64,000 nt of DNA from Selenomonadaceae bacterium (GTDB lineage: Bacteria; Bacillota; Negativicutes; Selenomonadales; Selenomonadaceae), in assembly GCA_017549815.1 (NCBI GenBank), contig JAFYNH010000007.1, positions 1-64,000 of the forward strand. The letters are read 5' to 3'. Each line of letters starts with the position of its first letter. The stretch's first letter is position 1. This document shows positions 1 to 8,028 of this stretch, piece after piece. A program made the translations under genes and the position numbers. The notes under the pieces were generated by a model that was not told where the DNA came from, made no database searches, and was given only the letters and a program-made list of their open reading frames with translations.

Positions 1-141
1 AGCTGAAGCCGAAAGGTGACAGTGTAGTGGTTGTTTGGCACAGCCTGTGAGAATAAGGGCGCACGCTAGCGAATAAGGACTAGCCTCTACAGAGTTCAAA
101 CTTCTCATGAATCCCCTGCCTTTAGGCATGGGGAATGTCAA
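1..141 (+). mobile_element. Right end of a truncated IS200/IS605-type (TnpB) element
   Basis: Only the 3' end of the element lies in the window. A short hairpin (CCCCTGCC, loop, GGCATGGGG; 113-132) is followed by TCAA at 138-141. This matches the layout of the right end of the complete element ending at 1997 (TTCTCAAGAATCCCC, hairpin, TTCAA). The stretch from about 2 to 56 also aligns by eye with the guide-RNA scaffold of the element at 41784-42123 (shared TGAAGCC, GGTGACAG/GGTAACAG, GTTTGGC, CAGCC, TGAG). It is therefore probably the 3' part of a tnpB/omega-RNA region. The rest of the element is off the left edge. Confidence 0.7.
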
Positions 142-597
142 TTTCTGCAAGATTGAGGACGAAAAAAATTTCCCGCATAAACTCAATTTCTATGCCACGT
201 CGCTTGAACGTAAAAATCCCGACGGACAACTTACCGTCAAAAATCGCATTGAGAAAATTTTTAACGGCGTCAAACTCCGCTACCCGCAAATTTTTAATAA
301 CGCCGATTCTTTGGAACTCATCCCGCGAAGTTTAGCCCGCATTGTCAGCGAGTTGCAAAAGTACAGCCTCCTTAATACCAACATTGACATTAAGGGCAAG
401 GCTTATGAAGAAATTGTAGGGGCAAATCTGCGCGGCGACAGAGGCGAATTTTTTACGCCCCGCAACGTTATGAAAATGGTTGTCGATATGATTGAGCCTC
501 AAATCGGCGAAAAAATTCTGGACAGTTCTTGCGGCACAGGCGGTTTTCCCGTTATCGCCATGACGCACGTTATCAATCAGCTTGAAAAAATTTTTAT
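142..597 (+). pseudogene. hsdM: Type I restriction-modification methylase (HsdM) fragment
   Basis: This open frame carries the N6-adenine methylase fold start: a helical N-terminal segment, then GEFFTPRNV and the SAM-binding motif I-like ILDSSCGTGGFP. HsdM subunits are about 500 residues long, and only about 150 remain. The frame appears to start at an ATG at 107, but that ATG lies inside the upstream transposon's right-end hairpin, so it is not a native start. At the 3' side the frame runs straight into the left end of the second element at 598. The catalytic NPPF/NPPY motif is missing. It is a dead remnant sandwiched between two insertion elements. Confidence 0.85.
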
Positions 598-1997
598 CCG
601 AAAGCGGTGAGAATACCACCGCCTCTAAGCGGTAGCGTAGGCGGGGGGATGAGTCGCCGTCACAACTTGTATTTTGCTTGAAATCATGTAATAATTCCTC
701 CGAAGGGAGGTGAGAACATGTATCTGACACAAATAAACATGATTCGCGGGTTGACCAAAGCGGAATACTTTCAACTTCGCGAGCTGTGTTTTTTCAGCAA
801 CTGCCTGTATAATTTCGCACTCTATAATGTCCGACAAAAATACTTCGCGGATAAAACTTATTTGAAATTCGAGAGTAACTATCACGCCTGCAAAGACAAT
901 GACAACTACAAATTACTGCAGTCGAACATGGCGCAACAGACATTGAGGGCAGTGGATTTTGCCTTTAAGTCGTTCTTCGCGACAGTCGGTAAAGTCAAAG
1001 GTGCTCGTCCACCTCATTATCGCAAGAAAGGCGGCTTATTTACTCTGATAATCACCAGCAACTCCATAAGCATTCAAAACGGATATTTGACTATACCGCA
1101 AAGCCGAACTTACACGAGTGTTTTGAACAGTCACAGAATCAGAATCAAAGTGCCCGAACGTTTGAACGGTAAGAAAATCCGCGAAGTAAAAATCATTCCG
1201 CTGTACAACGGCAGAGCTTTCAAAATCGCGTACTGCTATGAAGTCGAGGCGGAGAATTTGAATTTGAATCGGGAAAACGCATTAGCGATTGACATTGGCT
1301 TAGATAATTTGGCGACGTGTGTAACCAATTTTGGGACTTCGTTCATCATGGACGGACGTAAAATTAAACAAATCAATCGGAATTGGAACAAACGCCGCGC
1401 CCATCTGCAGTCAATCCTTTGGAAACAAGGTTGCCACTCATCGAAACTGCTTGAGCGAATCACGCTGAAAAGAAATAACCGCGTCAATGACTTCATTAAG
1501 AAAACGGCTCGCCATATAATTAACCACTGCATTGCCAATAATATTGGAACGGTTGTAGTCGGTCACAATCCCGATTTCAAGCGCGGAATAAATCTCGGCA
1601 AGAAAACAAATCAGCAGTTTACGCAAATCCCTTTCGGGGCGTTAAGACAGCAACTTAAAACTTTGTGCGAACGCTACGGAATGAATTACATTGAACAGGA
1701 AGAAAGTTACACGAGCAAGGCGAGCTTTTTGGATTTGGACGAGATACCGACTTACGACGCCGACAATCTGCAAGAATACGCCTTCAGCGGCAAGCGGATT
1801 AAACGCGGTTTGTACAAGTCGAAAAATGGCAGGCTGATAAATGCCGACGTGAACGGCGCGGCGAATATTTTGCGCAAAAGTAAGCAGAACCTCAATATTG
1901 AGCGACTGTGTGCGGGTCTTTTGGACAGACCTTTGAGAATAAGGGTTGCATAAATCAATCTTCTCAAGAATCCCCCGCTACGCGGTGGGAGGTTCAA
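598..1997 (+). mobile_element. Complete TnpB-only IS200/IS605-group element (IS1341-like)
   Basis: The element carries one gene, tnpB, and no Y1 tnpA. The left boundary is placed after TTTAT (593-597), because the smaller element at 41784-42123 is also flanked by TTTAT on the same side. The subterminal left region can form hairpins (ACCGC/GCGGT and CCGCCT/AGGCGG near 615-645). The right end has a CCCCCGC/GCGGTGGG hairpin and finishes TTCAA at 1993-1997. It separates hsdM and hsdS remnants. Movement would need a TnpA supplied in trans. Boundaries are inferred from comparing the copies in this window. Confidence 0.8.
718..1953 (+). CDS. tnpB: TnpB RNA-guided nuclease-like protein (IS605 OrfB family)
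   Basis: TnpB proteins are RNA-guided DNA nucleases, ancestral to Cas12, that help IS605-type elements persist. This 411-residue protein has RuvC-I (AIDIGLDNLATCV, about residue 192) and RuvC-III (NADVNGAANIL, near 377). At the usual RuvC-II site, where most TnpBs have E-D-L/N, it reads VVVGHNPDFKRG with no glutamate. A conserved-looking QEESYTSKASF lies about 50 residues later. The usual four-Cys zinc ribbon before RuvC-III is absent. This fits the TnpB branch described as having a rearranged catalytic glutamate. The start is the ATG at 718 behind GGGAGG (705-710); that SD can pair with CCTCC just upstream, suggesting restrained translation. Confidence 0.9.
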   Translation: MYLTQINMIRGLTKAEYFQLRELCFFSNCLYNFALYNVRQKYFADKTYLKFESNYHACKDNDNYKLLQSNMAQQTLRAVDFAFKSFFATVGKVKGARPPHYRKKGGLFTLIITSNSISIQNGYLTIPQSRTYTSVLNSHRIRIKVPERLNGKKIREVKIIPLYNGRAFKIAYCYEVEAENLNLNRENALAIDIGLDNLATCVTNFGTSFIMDGRKIKQINRNWNKRRAHLQSILWKQGCHSSKLLERITLKRNNRVNDFIKKTARHIINHCIANNIGTVVVGHNPDFKRGINLGKKTNQQFTQIPFGALRQQLKTLCERYGMNYIEQEESYTSKASFLDLDEIPTYDADNLQEYAFSGKRIKRGLYKSKNGRLINADVNGAANILRKSKQNLNIERLCAGLLDRPLRIRVA

Positions 1998-2013
1998 AAA
2001 ATCATTCAGTTAT
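1860..2013 (+). ncRNA. Putative omega (guide) RNA at the tnpB 3' end
   Basis: In this family the guide RNA overlaps the end of tnpB, runs through the right end, and takes its guide from the flank. Positions 1909-1947 (ACTGTGTGCGGGTCTTTTGG, then CAGACCTTTGAGAATAAGGG) resemble both window positions 20-60 and the minus strand near 41820-41870. The element right end is at 1997. The predicted guide would start with AAAATCATTCAGTTATGG, which is hsdS-like flank. The 5' boundary is a guess. Confidence 0.45.
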
Positions 2014-2196
2014 GGCGCGCTCGTCAGGCACATTGAAAAATTTCATATTGAAGAAGTGCCCGTTCCTTTGCTGAAAAATGATTCCGCGCAGATGAAGATA
2101 AATTCATTGGCATTGGCGGCGAACGAAAAGCGATTTGAGGCTTACACATTGGAGCAAGAGGCATTGAAACTTTTGGACGCAGAAATTTCAAAATAA
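1998..2196 (+). pseudogene. hsdS: Type I restriction specificity subunit (HsdS) C-terminal remnant
   Basis: Immediately right of the element an open frame reads SYGALVRHIEKFHIEEVPVP and continues through a helical tail to a TAA at 2194-2196. That is the usual end of an HsdS target-recognition half (hydrophobic IPVP-type motif, then a long helix). It has no start codon or N-terminal domain. The hsdM C-terminus and most of hsdS are missing between this and the fragment ending at 597, so a deletion accompanied or followed the insertion. A fused methylase-specificity protein is an alternative origin. Confidence 0.65.
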
Positions 2197-2199
2197 ATT

Positions 2200-2227
2200 T
2201 TGCCCGCGCAGACTTTTCATGTATAAT
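2200..2227 (+). promoter_or_regulatory. Promoter of pyruvate kinase gene
   Basis: TTGCCC at 2200-2205 and a perfect TATAAT at 2222-2227 are separated by 16 bases. The first in-frame ATG (2226) overlaps the -10 box, so it cannot be the start. This supports the ATG at 2256 behind GGGGAGG. Confidence 0.7.
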
Positions 2228-2255
2228 GGTAAAAATTTTTGGGGAGGTTGATTGT

Positions 2256-3668
2256 ATGTTGAAGAAAACCAAAATCATCTGCACGCAAGGACCCGCTACC
2301 GACGCACCAGGCATTATCGAGGCTCTTATCGAAAACGGTATGAACGCCGCCCGCTTTAATTTCTCGCACGGCGACCACGCGGGACATCAGAAACGCATTG
2401 ACGCCGTTAAAGCCGCCGCTAAAAAGACAGGCAAAATTATTCCACTTATCCTTGACACCAAAGGTCCAGAAATGCGTCTGGGCGAATTCAAAGAAGGCGC
2501 AGTTCAGCTTATCGAGGGCGAAAAATTTACTCTTGTCAACGACGAGATTCTGGGCGATAAAAATCAAGCGACCGTCAGCCACAAGGCTCTTTATTCGGAA
2601 GTCAACGTTGGCGATAAACTTTTGCTGAACGACGGACTTGTCGAGTTGCAAGTTGATTCTATCGAGGGCGAGAACATTCACACGACGATTTTAAATTCGG
2701 GCAAGATGAGCAGTCGTAAACGTGTCGCCGCGCCGGGTGTATCGCTCGGATTGCCTGCGGTCTCGGAGCAGGACGAAAAAGATATTCTCTTCGGCATTCA
2801 AAACGATATGGACTTCGTGGCGGCGAGTTTCATTCAACGCGCCAAAGACGTTGAGGAAATTCGCGACTTTATCACCAAACACGGCGGGCACATGGAGATT
2901 ATTTCCAAGATAGAAAACCTTGAGGGCGTCAAGAACATTGACGAAATAATTGCGGCGAGTGACGGCATTATGGTTGCTCGTGGCGATTTGGGCGTTGAAA
3001 TTCCCGCGCAGGACGTGCCGATTATCCAGAAAAATATTATTAAGAAGTGCAACGCGGTTGGCAAAGTTGTTATCGTAGCGACGCAAATGTTGGAGAGTAT
3101 GACGACTAATCCGCGTCCGACCCGCGCAGAAGTTTCAGACGTTGGCAACGCGATTATCGACGGCGCGGACGTTATCATGCTTAGCGGCGAGACTGCCAGC
3201 GGCAAATATCCCGTTGAGGCGGCGGCTATGATGAATCAGATTGCGCTCCGCATTGAGGAATCTCTTGAGTATAAAGAAATTTTCCTTATGAAGGGCATGG
3301 GCAGAAAATATTCCAACACGGACGCCATTTCTCATGCGACGGTTCAAATTGCCTACGAACTCAATGCGGCGGCGATTATTACTCCCACTCGTTCGGGCTA
3401 TACAACTCGCGTCGTCTCGAAGTATAAGCCTAAAGCTCCGGTTATCGCTTTCACGCAGACCGACCAAGTAGCGCGTCATTTGAATTTGCGTTGGGGCGTC
3501 TTCCCGATTTCGGGCACTCCTTGGCTTGATATTGTTCAGATGATTGACTATTCGGCGACGAGCGCGCTTGAACATGGCTACGTCCAAAAAGGCGACCTTG
3601 TTATTTTAACGGCGGGCATGAAGTACGGCGAAGGCGGCACGTCCTCAATCAGATTGCATACGATTTAA
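2256..3668 (+). CDS. pyk: Pyruvate kinase
   Basis: This enzyme transfers phosphate from phosphoenolpyruvate to ADP in the last step of glycolysis. The N-terminus KKTKIICTQGPATDAPG is the typical start of the family. NFSHGDH (substrate/Mg region), ILDTKGPEMR, the active-site stretch ISKIENLEG and IMVARGDLGVEIP, and MLESMTTNPRPTRAEVSDV are all present. The C-terminal allosteric domain (about residues 350-470) is complete. The length of 470 residues is normal for the short bacterial form without an extra PEP-utiliser domain. The gene stands alone, with its own promoter and terminator. Start chosen at 2256 from the SD and the -10 box position. Confidence 0.97.
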   Translation: MLKKTKIICTQGPATDAPGIIEALIENGMNAARFNFSHGDHAGHQKRIDAVKAAAKKTGKIIPLILDTKGPEMRLGEFKEGAVQLIEGEKFTLVNDEILGDKNQATVSHKALYSEVNVGDKLLLNDGLVELQVDSIEGENIHTTILNSGKMSSRKRVAAPGVSLGLPAVSEQDEKDILFGIQNDMDFVAASFIQRAKDVEEIRDFITKHGGHMEIISKIENLEGVKNIDEIIAASDGIMVARGDLGVEIPAQDVPIIQKNIIKKCNAVGKVVIVATQMLESMTTNPRPTRAEVSDVGNAIIDGADVIMLSGETASGKYPVEAAAMMNQIALRIEESLEYKEIFLMKGMGRKYSNTDAISHATVQIAYELNAAAIITPTRSGYTTRVVSKYKPKAPVIAFTQTDQVARHLNLRWGVFPISGTPWLDIVQMIDYSATSALEHGYVQKGDLVILTAGMKYGEGGTSSIRLHTI

Positions 3669-3732
3669 AAGCTTTAAGCTGTCAGCTTTCAGAAAAATCC
3701 TTAAAGCTTAAAGCTCAAAGCTGAAAGCTAAA
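3669..3732. repeat. AAAGCTGAAAGCT-type degenerate intergenic repeats
   Basis: The segment consists of AAGCTTTAAGCTGTCAGCTTTC followed by its near inverted counterpart (TTAAAGCTTAAAGCTCAAAG, CTGAAAGCT). It can fold on itself. A related copy (TTAGCTTGGAGCTGTTAGCT) is seen near 13878. Confidence 0.7.
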
Positions 3733-3741
3733 ATTTTTTCT

Positions 3742-3767
3742 CCCGTCAATGTCGGCGGGATTTTTTT
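3742..3767 (+). terminator. Rho-independent terminator of pyk
   Basis: CCCGTC, loop, GGCGGG is followed by seven T residues. It ends just before the promoter-like TATAAT at 3772-3777 of the next gene. Confidence 0.75.
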
Positions 3768-3800
3768 ATGTTATAATCTGCGCGAGTTAGGAGGGAATAA

Positions 3801-5411
3801 ATGAAAACAGTAATAGGAGAGCGATTCAAATCGGTATTCGTGGCGTCGATAGCGTCAATGGTAATTTCATATGTCCTAATGCTGACGGACAACATAGTCG
3901 CGGGGCAATTCGTCGGGGAAGAGGCAGTTGCGGCAATGACACTCGTCTCGCCGATGATGATTCTGGTATTTTTCTTAAGCTACATGGTTGCCGACGGACT
4001 CGCAATAATGTTTTCCTACGCTAAGGGCAAAAGCGACCAACTTAAAGCGAATCAACTGTTCAGCATGGGCATGATTTGTTCAGTCGTATTGGGCGTAGTC
4101 TTAACATTTATTTTGATTGTCTTCCGAACAGAAATTTTATCGCTGTGGAAAATTTCTTCAGAACTTATGAGCTATGCGATTGAATATTATCGCGGGCTGA
4201 TGTTTATCGCGTTGCCGTGTATCCTCAACATTTATTTTTATACAATTTACGTTGCGGAGGGCGAAGAAAATATCTGCGTCAAGGCGACGGCGGCTATGTT
4301 CGTCGTCAATATGATTCTCGATATTGTGTTGGGATATTATATCGGCATAATCGGAATAGGCATTGCAACGACGGTCGGACATTCGGTGAGCTTTTTATAT
4401 CACGTGCCGTATTTATTTTCCGGAAGATGCCGATTGCGCTTTGCAAAGTATTGGAATTGGAAAGAGTTCGGACAGGGAATTTTTTACAGCTGGTATCATT
4501 CAATGGATACCTTATGCCTCACGCTGTTGCCGATAATTTTTTCCGAGTTCGTGATTTACAAATTCGGCGAGCATGAATTAATCGTCGTAACGGTTATCGT
4601 AAACATGCTGACACTGTTAATCGCGATATACACGGGCATAGTCGATTGTCTTCAACCAATGGTTTGCCAATATCACGCGGAAAACGCCTTGCACAGCGTG
4701 CGGAAGACAATGCATTTGGGGATAACCGCAACAATCGGCGTGACGCTGCTTTTAATCGCGTTCAGTTTCGTATTCTCGGAATTTTTACCAGCAATGTTTG
4801 GCGTGAGCCGCGAGGAGCAACTTTACACGGATTGTATATTTGCCGTGCGAATATTTATGCCATTCACGCTGTTTTTGGGCGTAACGCTGATGTTATCCAA
4901 TTACTACATATACATTGAGCGATTAAATCTCGGCGCGGCGATAAAAGCATTGTTGTTATTAATTCTGCCGAGCGCGGGAATGTTCGCGGGGAATTACGGC
5001 TTGCAATTCATGTGGGCGGGCGTCGGAGTGTCGTTTATCGTTGCGCTGATTATAAATTTCCTGTTGACGCGGCGAAATGTCCTTTTAATGGACGCGAAAC
5101 AATATTTGCGGCAATTTTCGTTCGATACGGAGTCGGAACCAGAAAAATTTATAGGACTTCGGGCGGCAATGGAGAAATATTTGATAAGAAATAACCTGCC
5201 GCGAATAATAATGGCGTTGACGGAAGAAATTTTTACGGAATATGCCATGCGCGGAAAAAAATTTCAGATAGAAGTTACGGTAATTCCCGCCGACAGATTG
5301 ATTTTGATATTTAGGGAAAACGGCGAGCCGCAAGAGCCAATTATCGACAAGATGATAGAAAAAAGCTACATGATAAGCGGCGACGAAAATAAATTCGTAG
5401 TAACTTTATAG
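3801..5411 (+). CDS. MATE-family multidrug/toxin transporter with C-terminal ATPase-like extension
   Basis: An inner-membrane antiporter of the MATE family. The first about 435 residues contain roughly twelve hydrophobic segments, beginning with the MATE-like FVASIASMVISYVLMLTDNI and VAGQFVGEEAVAAM. After the last membrane segment (ending near MDAKQYLRQFSF) come about 100 soluble residues. The motifs ALTEEIFTEYAM and LIFRENGEPQEP recall the N-box and G1 region of GHKL/anti-sigma ATPases, so this is an unusual fusion. The start is ATG at 3801 behind AGGAGGG. The gene is followed within a few bases by two condensation-domain genes, suggesting a small export/biosynthesis operon. The transported substrate is unknown. 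Confidence 0.85.
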   Translation: MKTVIGERFKSVFVASIASMVISYVLMLTDNIVAGQFVGEEAVAAMTLVSPMMILVFFLSYMVADGLAIMFSYAKGKSDQLKANQLFSMGMICSVVLGVVLTFILIVFRTEILSLWKISSELMSYAIEYYRGLMFIALPCILNIYFYTIYVAEGEENICVKATAAMFVVNMILDIVLGYYIGIIGIGIATTVGHSVSFLYHVPYLFSGRCRLRFAKYWNWKEFGQGIFYSWYHSMDTLCLTLLPIIFSEFVIYKFGEHELIVVTVIVNMLTLLIAIYTGIVDCLQPMVCQYHAENALHSVRKTMHLGITATIGVTLLLIAFSFVFSEFLPAMFGVSREEQLYTDCIFAVRIFMPFTLFLGVTLMLSNYYIYIERLNLGAAIKALLLLILPSAGMFAGNYGLQFMWAGVGVSFIVALIINFLLTRRNVLLMDAKQYLRQFSFDTESEPEKFIGLRAAMEKYLIRNNLPRIIMALTEEIFTEYAMRGKKFQIEVTVIPADRLILIFRENGEPQEPIIDKMIEKSYMISGDENKFVVTL

Positions 5412-5423
5412 GGAGTGATAATT

Positions 5424-6665
5424 TTGGACAGAAAATATTATCTGTTGCGTCCGATACAGCGTTGGCTGATTGACACGCATTTCAACAAGGCAAATTCAAC
5501 AATGATGAATATCGGCGGGCTGTTCAAGCTTTCGCCTTCAATCGACCTTCAACGCTTGGAAGACGCTTTCAACGAAGTTTTAAATTCGCATGACATTTTC
5601 CGTTGCCGATTGGTTTTTCACCCCGAAACAAGCGAATTATGTCAAACTTTCGATAATGACATAATGCCCGTCGTGGTTGAGGAATGGACGGACGAAGAAT
5701 TTAAAATGATTCAAAAATATTTGTCCGAGCCTTACGATTTGATAGACAAGCCGCTTTATCGGGTTTACATTTTCAAGACGCCGAGCGCGAATTATTTTTA
5801 TGCCGATTTTTATCATGCGGTAATGGACGGCGTTTCTGCGGCGTATTTATTTTGGCGCGAAGTGGATGGAACGTATCGCGGTCGCTATAAGAAAACTCCG
5901 TTAAGCTATGCGGATTATGTGGGAGAAGAAGCGCAGATTCCGCCCGAAGAACTTGCCGAAGGACATAAATATTGGCGCGACATGCTTAAAAATTTTGACG
6001 AACAAAAACATTTGCCGCCCGTTGACGTTGAAGGCGTGGCGGCGTGGACTAAAGGAAATTTTAAATACACATTCAAGAATATCTCGGAAGAATTTTTTAA
6101 GAGTAAACATATCAACGAACAAATTTACTTTTTGGGCGCGAACATGTTGACATTGGCGAAAATCACTGGCTCTAAAGAATCAATTATGAGCTGGATACAC
6201 AACGGACGAACAACTATGAGCGAGCGTCGTTTAATGGGCTTAATGTTGGAGCACTATCCCTGCGCGTGGGATTTTCATAAAGATATAAGCGTCGGCGAAT
6301 TTATGAACAAATTGTACGGGCAACAGCAAGTCGGCATGAAATATCGCAAAAGTTTGGACGTTGTTTATAATGAGGGCTTGGAGGCTAATTGCGTTAGTTT
6401 CCTTTTTCAAAAGGGCATATACGGCGATTTAATTTTGGCTGATACGACCGCGCAGACTATTTACTTGCCGCCCAATGAAATTTCCGCTGTCGAAAACGCG
6501 CTGGACGTTGAAGTCGAGGAAACCGACAAGGGCTTTTATGATTTATTCCTTGACTACGACGCAAGCCGCTACTCTGAAAAAGCGATGTCAGATTTCGCGC
6601 AGACTATGGAGAAAATTTTAATCGAAATGCGCGACTCGGATAAATTAGTCTCCGAATTGATTTAG
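5424..6665 (+). CDS. Stand-alone condensation-domain protein, copy 1
   Basis: This is a condensation/acyltransferase-superfamily protein, related to NRPS condensation domains and PapA-type acyltransferases. It has RPIQRWLIDTHF near the N-terminus and the active-site motif YHAVMDG (about residue 135), equivalent to HHxxxDG with the first His replaced by Tyr. NEIS and ENALDVEVEE occur towards the C-terminus, where the family's DFGWG-type region usually lies. No adenylation or carrier domain is nearby, so it probably joins or transfers an acyl group made elsewhere. A GTG at 5415 is in frame but abuts the SD. The TTG at 5424 sits 8 bases from GGGAG and is preferred. Confidence 0.8.
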   Translation: MDRKYYLLRPIQRWLIDTHFNKANSTMMNIGGLFKLSPSIDLQRLEDAFNEVLNSHDIFRCRLVFHPETSELCQTFDNDIMPVVVEEWTDEEFKMIQKYLSEPYDLIDKPLYRVYIFKTPSANYFYADFYHAVMDGVSAAYLFWREVDGTYRGRYKKTPLSYADYVGEEAQIPPEELAEGHKYWRDMLKNFDEQKHLPPVDVEGVAAWTKGNFKYTFKNISEEFFKSKHINEQIYFLGANMLTLAKITGSKESIMSWIHNGRTTMSERRLMGLMLEHYPCAWDFHKDISVGEFMNKLYGQQQVGMKYRKSLDVVYNEGLEANCVSFLFQKGIYGDLILADTTAQTIYLPPNEISAVENALDVEVEETDKGFYDLFLDYDASRYSEKAMSDFAQTMEKILIEMRDSDKLVSELI

Positions 6666-6701
6666 GATAAATTCGCAGTAACTTTATGAGGAGTGATAAT
6701 T

Positions 6702-7946
6702 TTGGACAGAAAATATTATCCGTTACGTCCGATACAGCGTTGGCTAATCGACACGCATTTCAATAAGGCGAACTCTACAATGATGAATATCGGCGGACTG
6801 TTCAAGCTTTCGCCTTCAATCGACCTTCAACGCTTGGAAGACGCTTTCAACGAAGTTTTGAATACGCATGACATTTTCCGTTGCCGATTGGTTTTTCACC
6901 CCGAAACAAGCGAATTATGTCAAACTTTCGATAATGAAATAATGCCCGTAGTGGTTGAGGAATGGACGGACGAAGAATTCACGATGATTCAAAAATATTT
7001 GTCCGAGCCTTACGATTTGATAGACAAGCCGCTGTATCGCGTTTACATTTTCAAGACGCCGAGCGCGAATTATTTTTACGTCGATTTTTATCATGCGGTA
7101 ATGGACGGCGTGGCGGCGTCGTATTTGTTTTGGCACGAAGTGGATAGAGCGTATCGCGGTCGGAAGAAAAAAGCTCCGCTAAGTTATGCGGCGTTTGTTG
7201 AGGAAGAATCGAAAATCCCGCCCGAAACTCTCGCCGAAGGTCACGCTTATTGGCGGAAAATGCTTGCGTCGTTTGATGAACAAAAACATTTGCCGCCCGT
7301 TGACGTTAAGGGCGTGGCGGCTTGGACTAAAGGAAATTTCGAGTACACTTTCCGACGTTTCAAGGAAGATTTCTTCATAAACAGCGGCTTGAATGAAAAT
7401 GGTTTCTTTCTCGGCGCGACAATGTTGACTTTGGCGAAAATCACCGGTTCCCGCGAATCGATAATGACTTGGATACACAACGGACGAACAAATATGCGCG
7501 AATATCGAATAATGGGACTTATGTTGGAGGAGTTTCCGTGCGCATTTGATTTTCATGAAGATATTTCGGTCAGAGAATTTCTTGACAAACTTTCGGAGCA
7601 AGGTCGATTCGGCATGAAGTATCGCAAGAGCTTAGACATAGTTTATAATGACGGGCTTGAAGATGAATGCGTCAGTTTCATTTTCCAAAAAATGATGCAC
7701 GAAGATACAACCTTGAACGATACGCGGGTGGAAGTCGTTTACTTGCCGCCAAATGAATTCTCTGCCGCCGAAAACTCACTGGACGTTAATGTCGAAGAAA
7801 CCGACAAGGGCTTTTACAATTTGCTCCTTTATTACGACGCGAGCCGCTACTCCGAAGAATTGATGGAAAAATTTTCGATTACGCTGGAAGAAACTTTGCT
7901 TTTAATGCGCAACATGGATAGAAAGGTTTCAGAAATTTTGGACTAA
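6702..7946 (+). CDS. Stand-alone condensation-domain protein, copy 2
   Basis: A tandem paralogue of the gene ending at 6665. The first 135 residues differ at only a few positions, while the C-terminal half has diverged much more. It keeps the YHAVMDG motif and the ENSLDVNVEETDKGFY segment. The 27-base upstream stretch (ATAAATTCG..AGTAACTTTAT, then GAGTGATAATTTTGGACAG) repeats the sequence at the end of the MATE gene, marking the duplication junction. The start is TTG at 6702 behind GAGGAG, parallel to copy 1. A terminator follows at 7956. The pair may form a heteromer or have two acceptor specificities; that is inference. Confidence 0.8.
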   Translation: MDRKYYPLRPIQRWLIDTHFNKANSTMMNIGGLFKLSPSIDLQRLEDAFNEVLNTHDIFRCRLVFHPETSELCQTFDNEIMPVVVEEWTDEEFTMIQKYLSEPYDLIDKPLYRVYIFKTPSANYFYVDFYHAVMDGVAASYLFWHEVDRAYRGRKKKAPLSYAAFVEEESKIPPETLAEGHAYWRKMLASFDEQKHLPPVDVKGVAAWTKGNFEYTFRRFKEDFFINSGLNENGFFLGATMLTLAKITGSRESIMTWIHNGRTNMREYRIMGLMLEEFPCAFDFHEDISVREFLDKLSEQGRFGMKYRKSLDIVYNDGLEDECVSFIFQKMMHEDTTLNDTRVEVVYLPPNEFSAAENSLDVNVEETDKGFYNLLLYYDASRYSEELMEKFSITLEETLLLMRNMDRKVSEILD

Positions 7947-7955
7947 AAATTTTTA

Positions 7956-7988
7956 GGCGGTGTTCCTTGATTAAGACGCCGCCTTTTT
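7956..7988 (+). terminator. Terminator of the MATE/condensation operon
   Basis: GGCGGTGTT (7956-7964) pairs with GACGCCGCC (7975-7983) through G-U-tolerant pairing. Five T residues follow. Confidence 0.75.
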
Positions 7989-7995
7989 GTATAAT
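7967..7995 (+). promoter_or_regulatory. Promoter of the potABCD operon
   Basis: TTGATT (7967-7972), a 17-base spacer and TATAAT (7990-7995). The -35 box lies inside the preceding terminator hairpin. The downstream operon starts about 30 bases later. Confidence 0.65.
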
Positions 7996-8028
7996 GCGGG
8001 AAATTTTTTCATGAAAGGTTGCTGGGAA

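Noticed and set aside
107-141. ATG at 107 as the start of hsdM
   Set aside because: It lies within the right-end hairpin of an insertion element; the first ten or so codons are transposon sequence.
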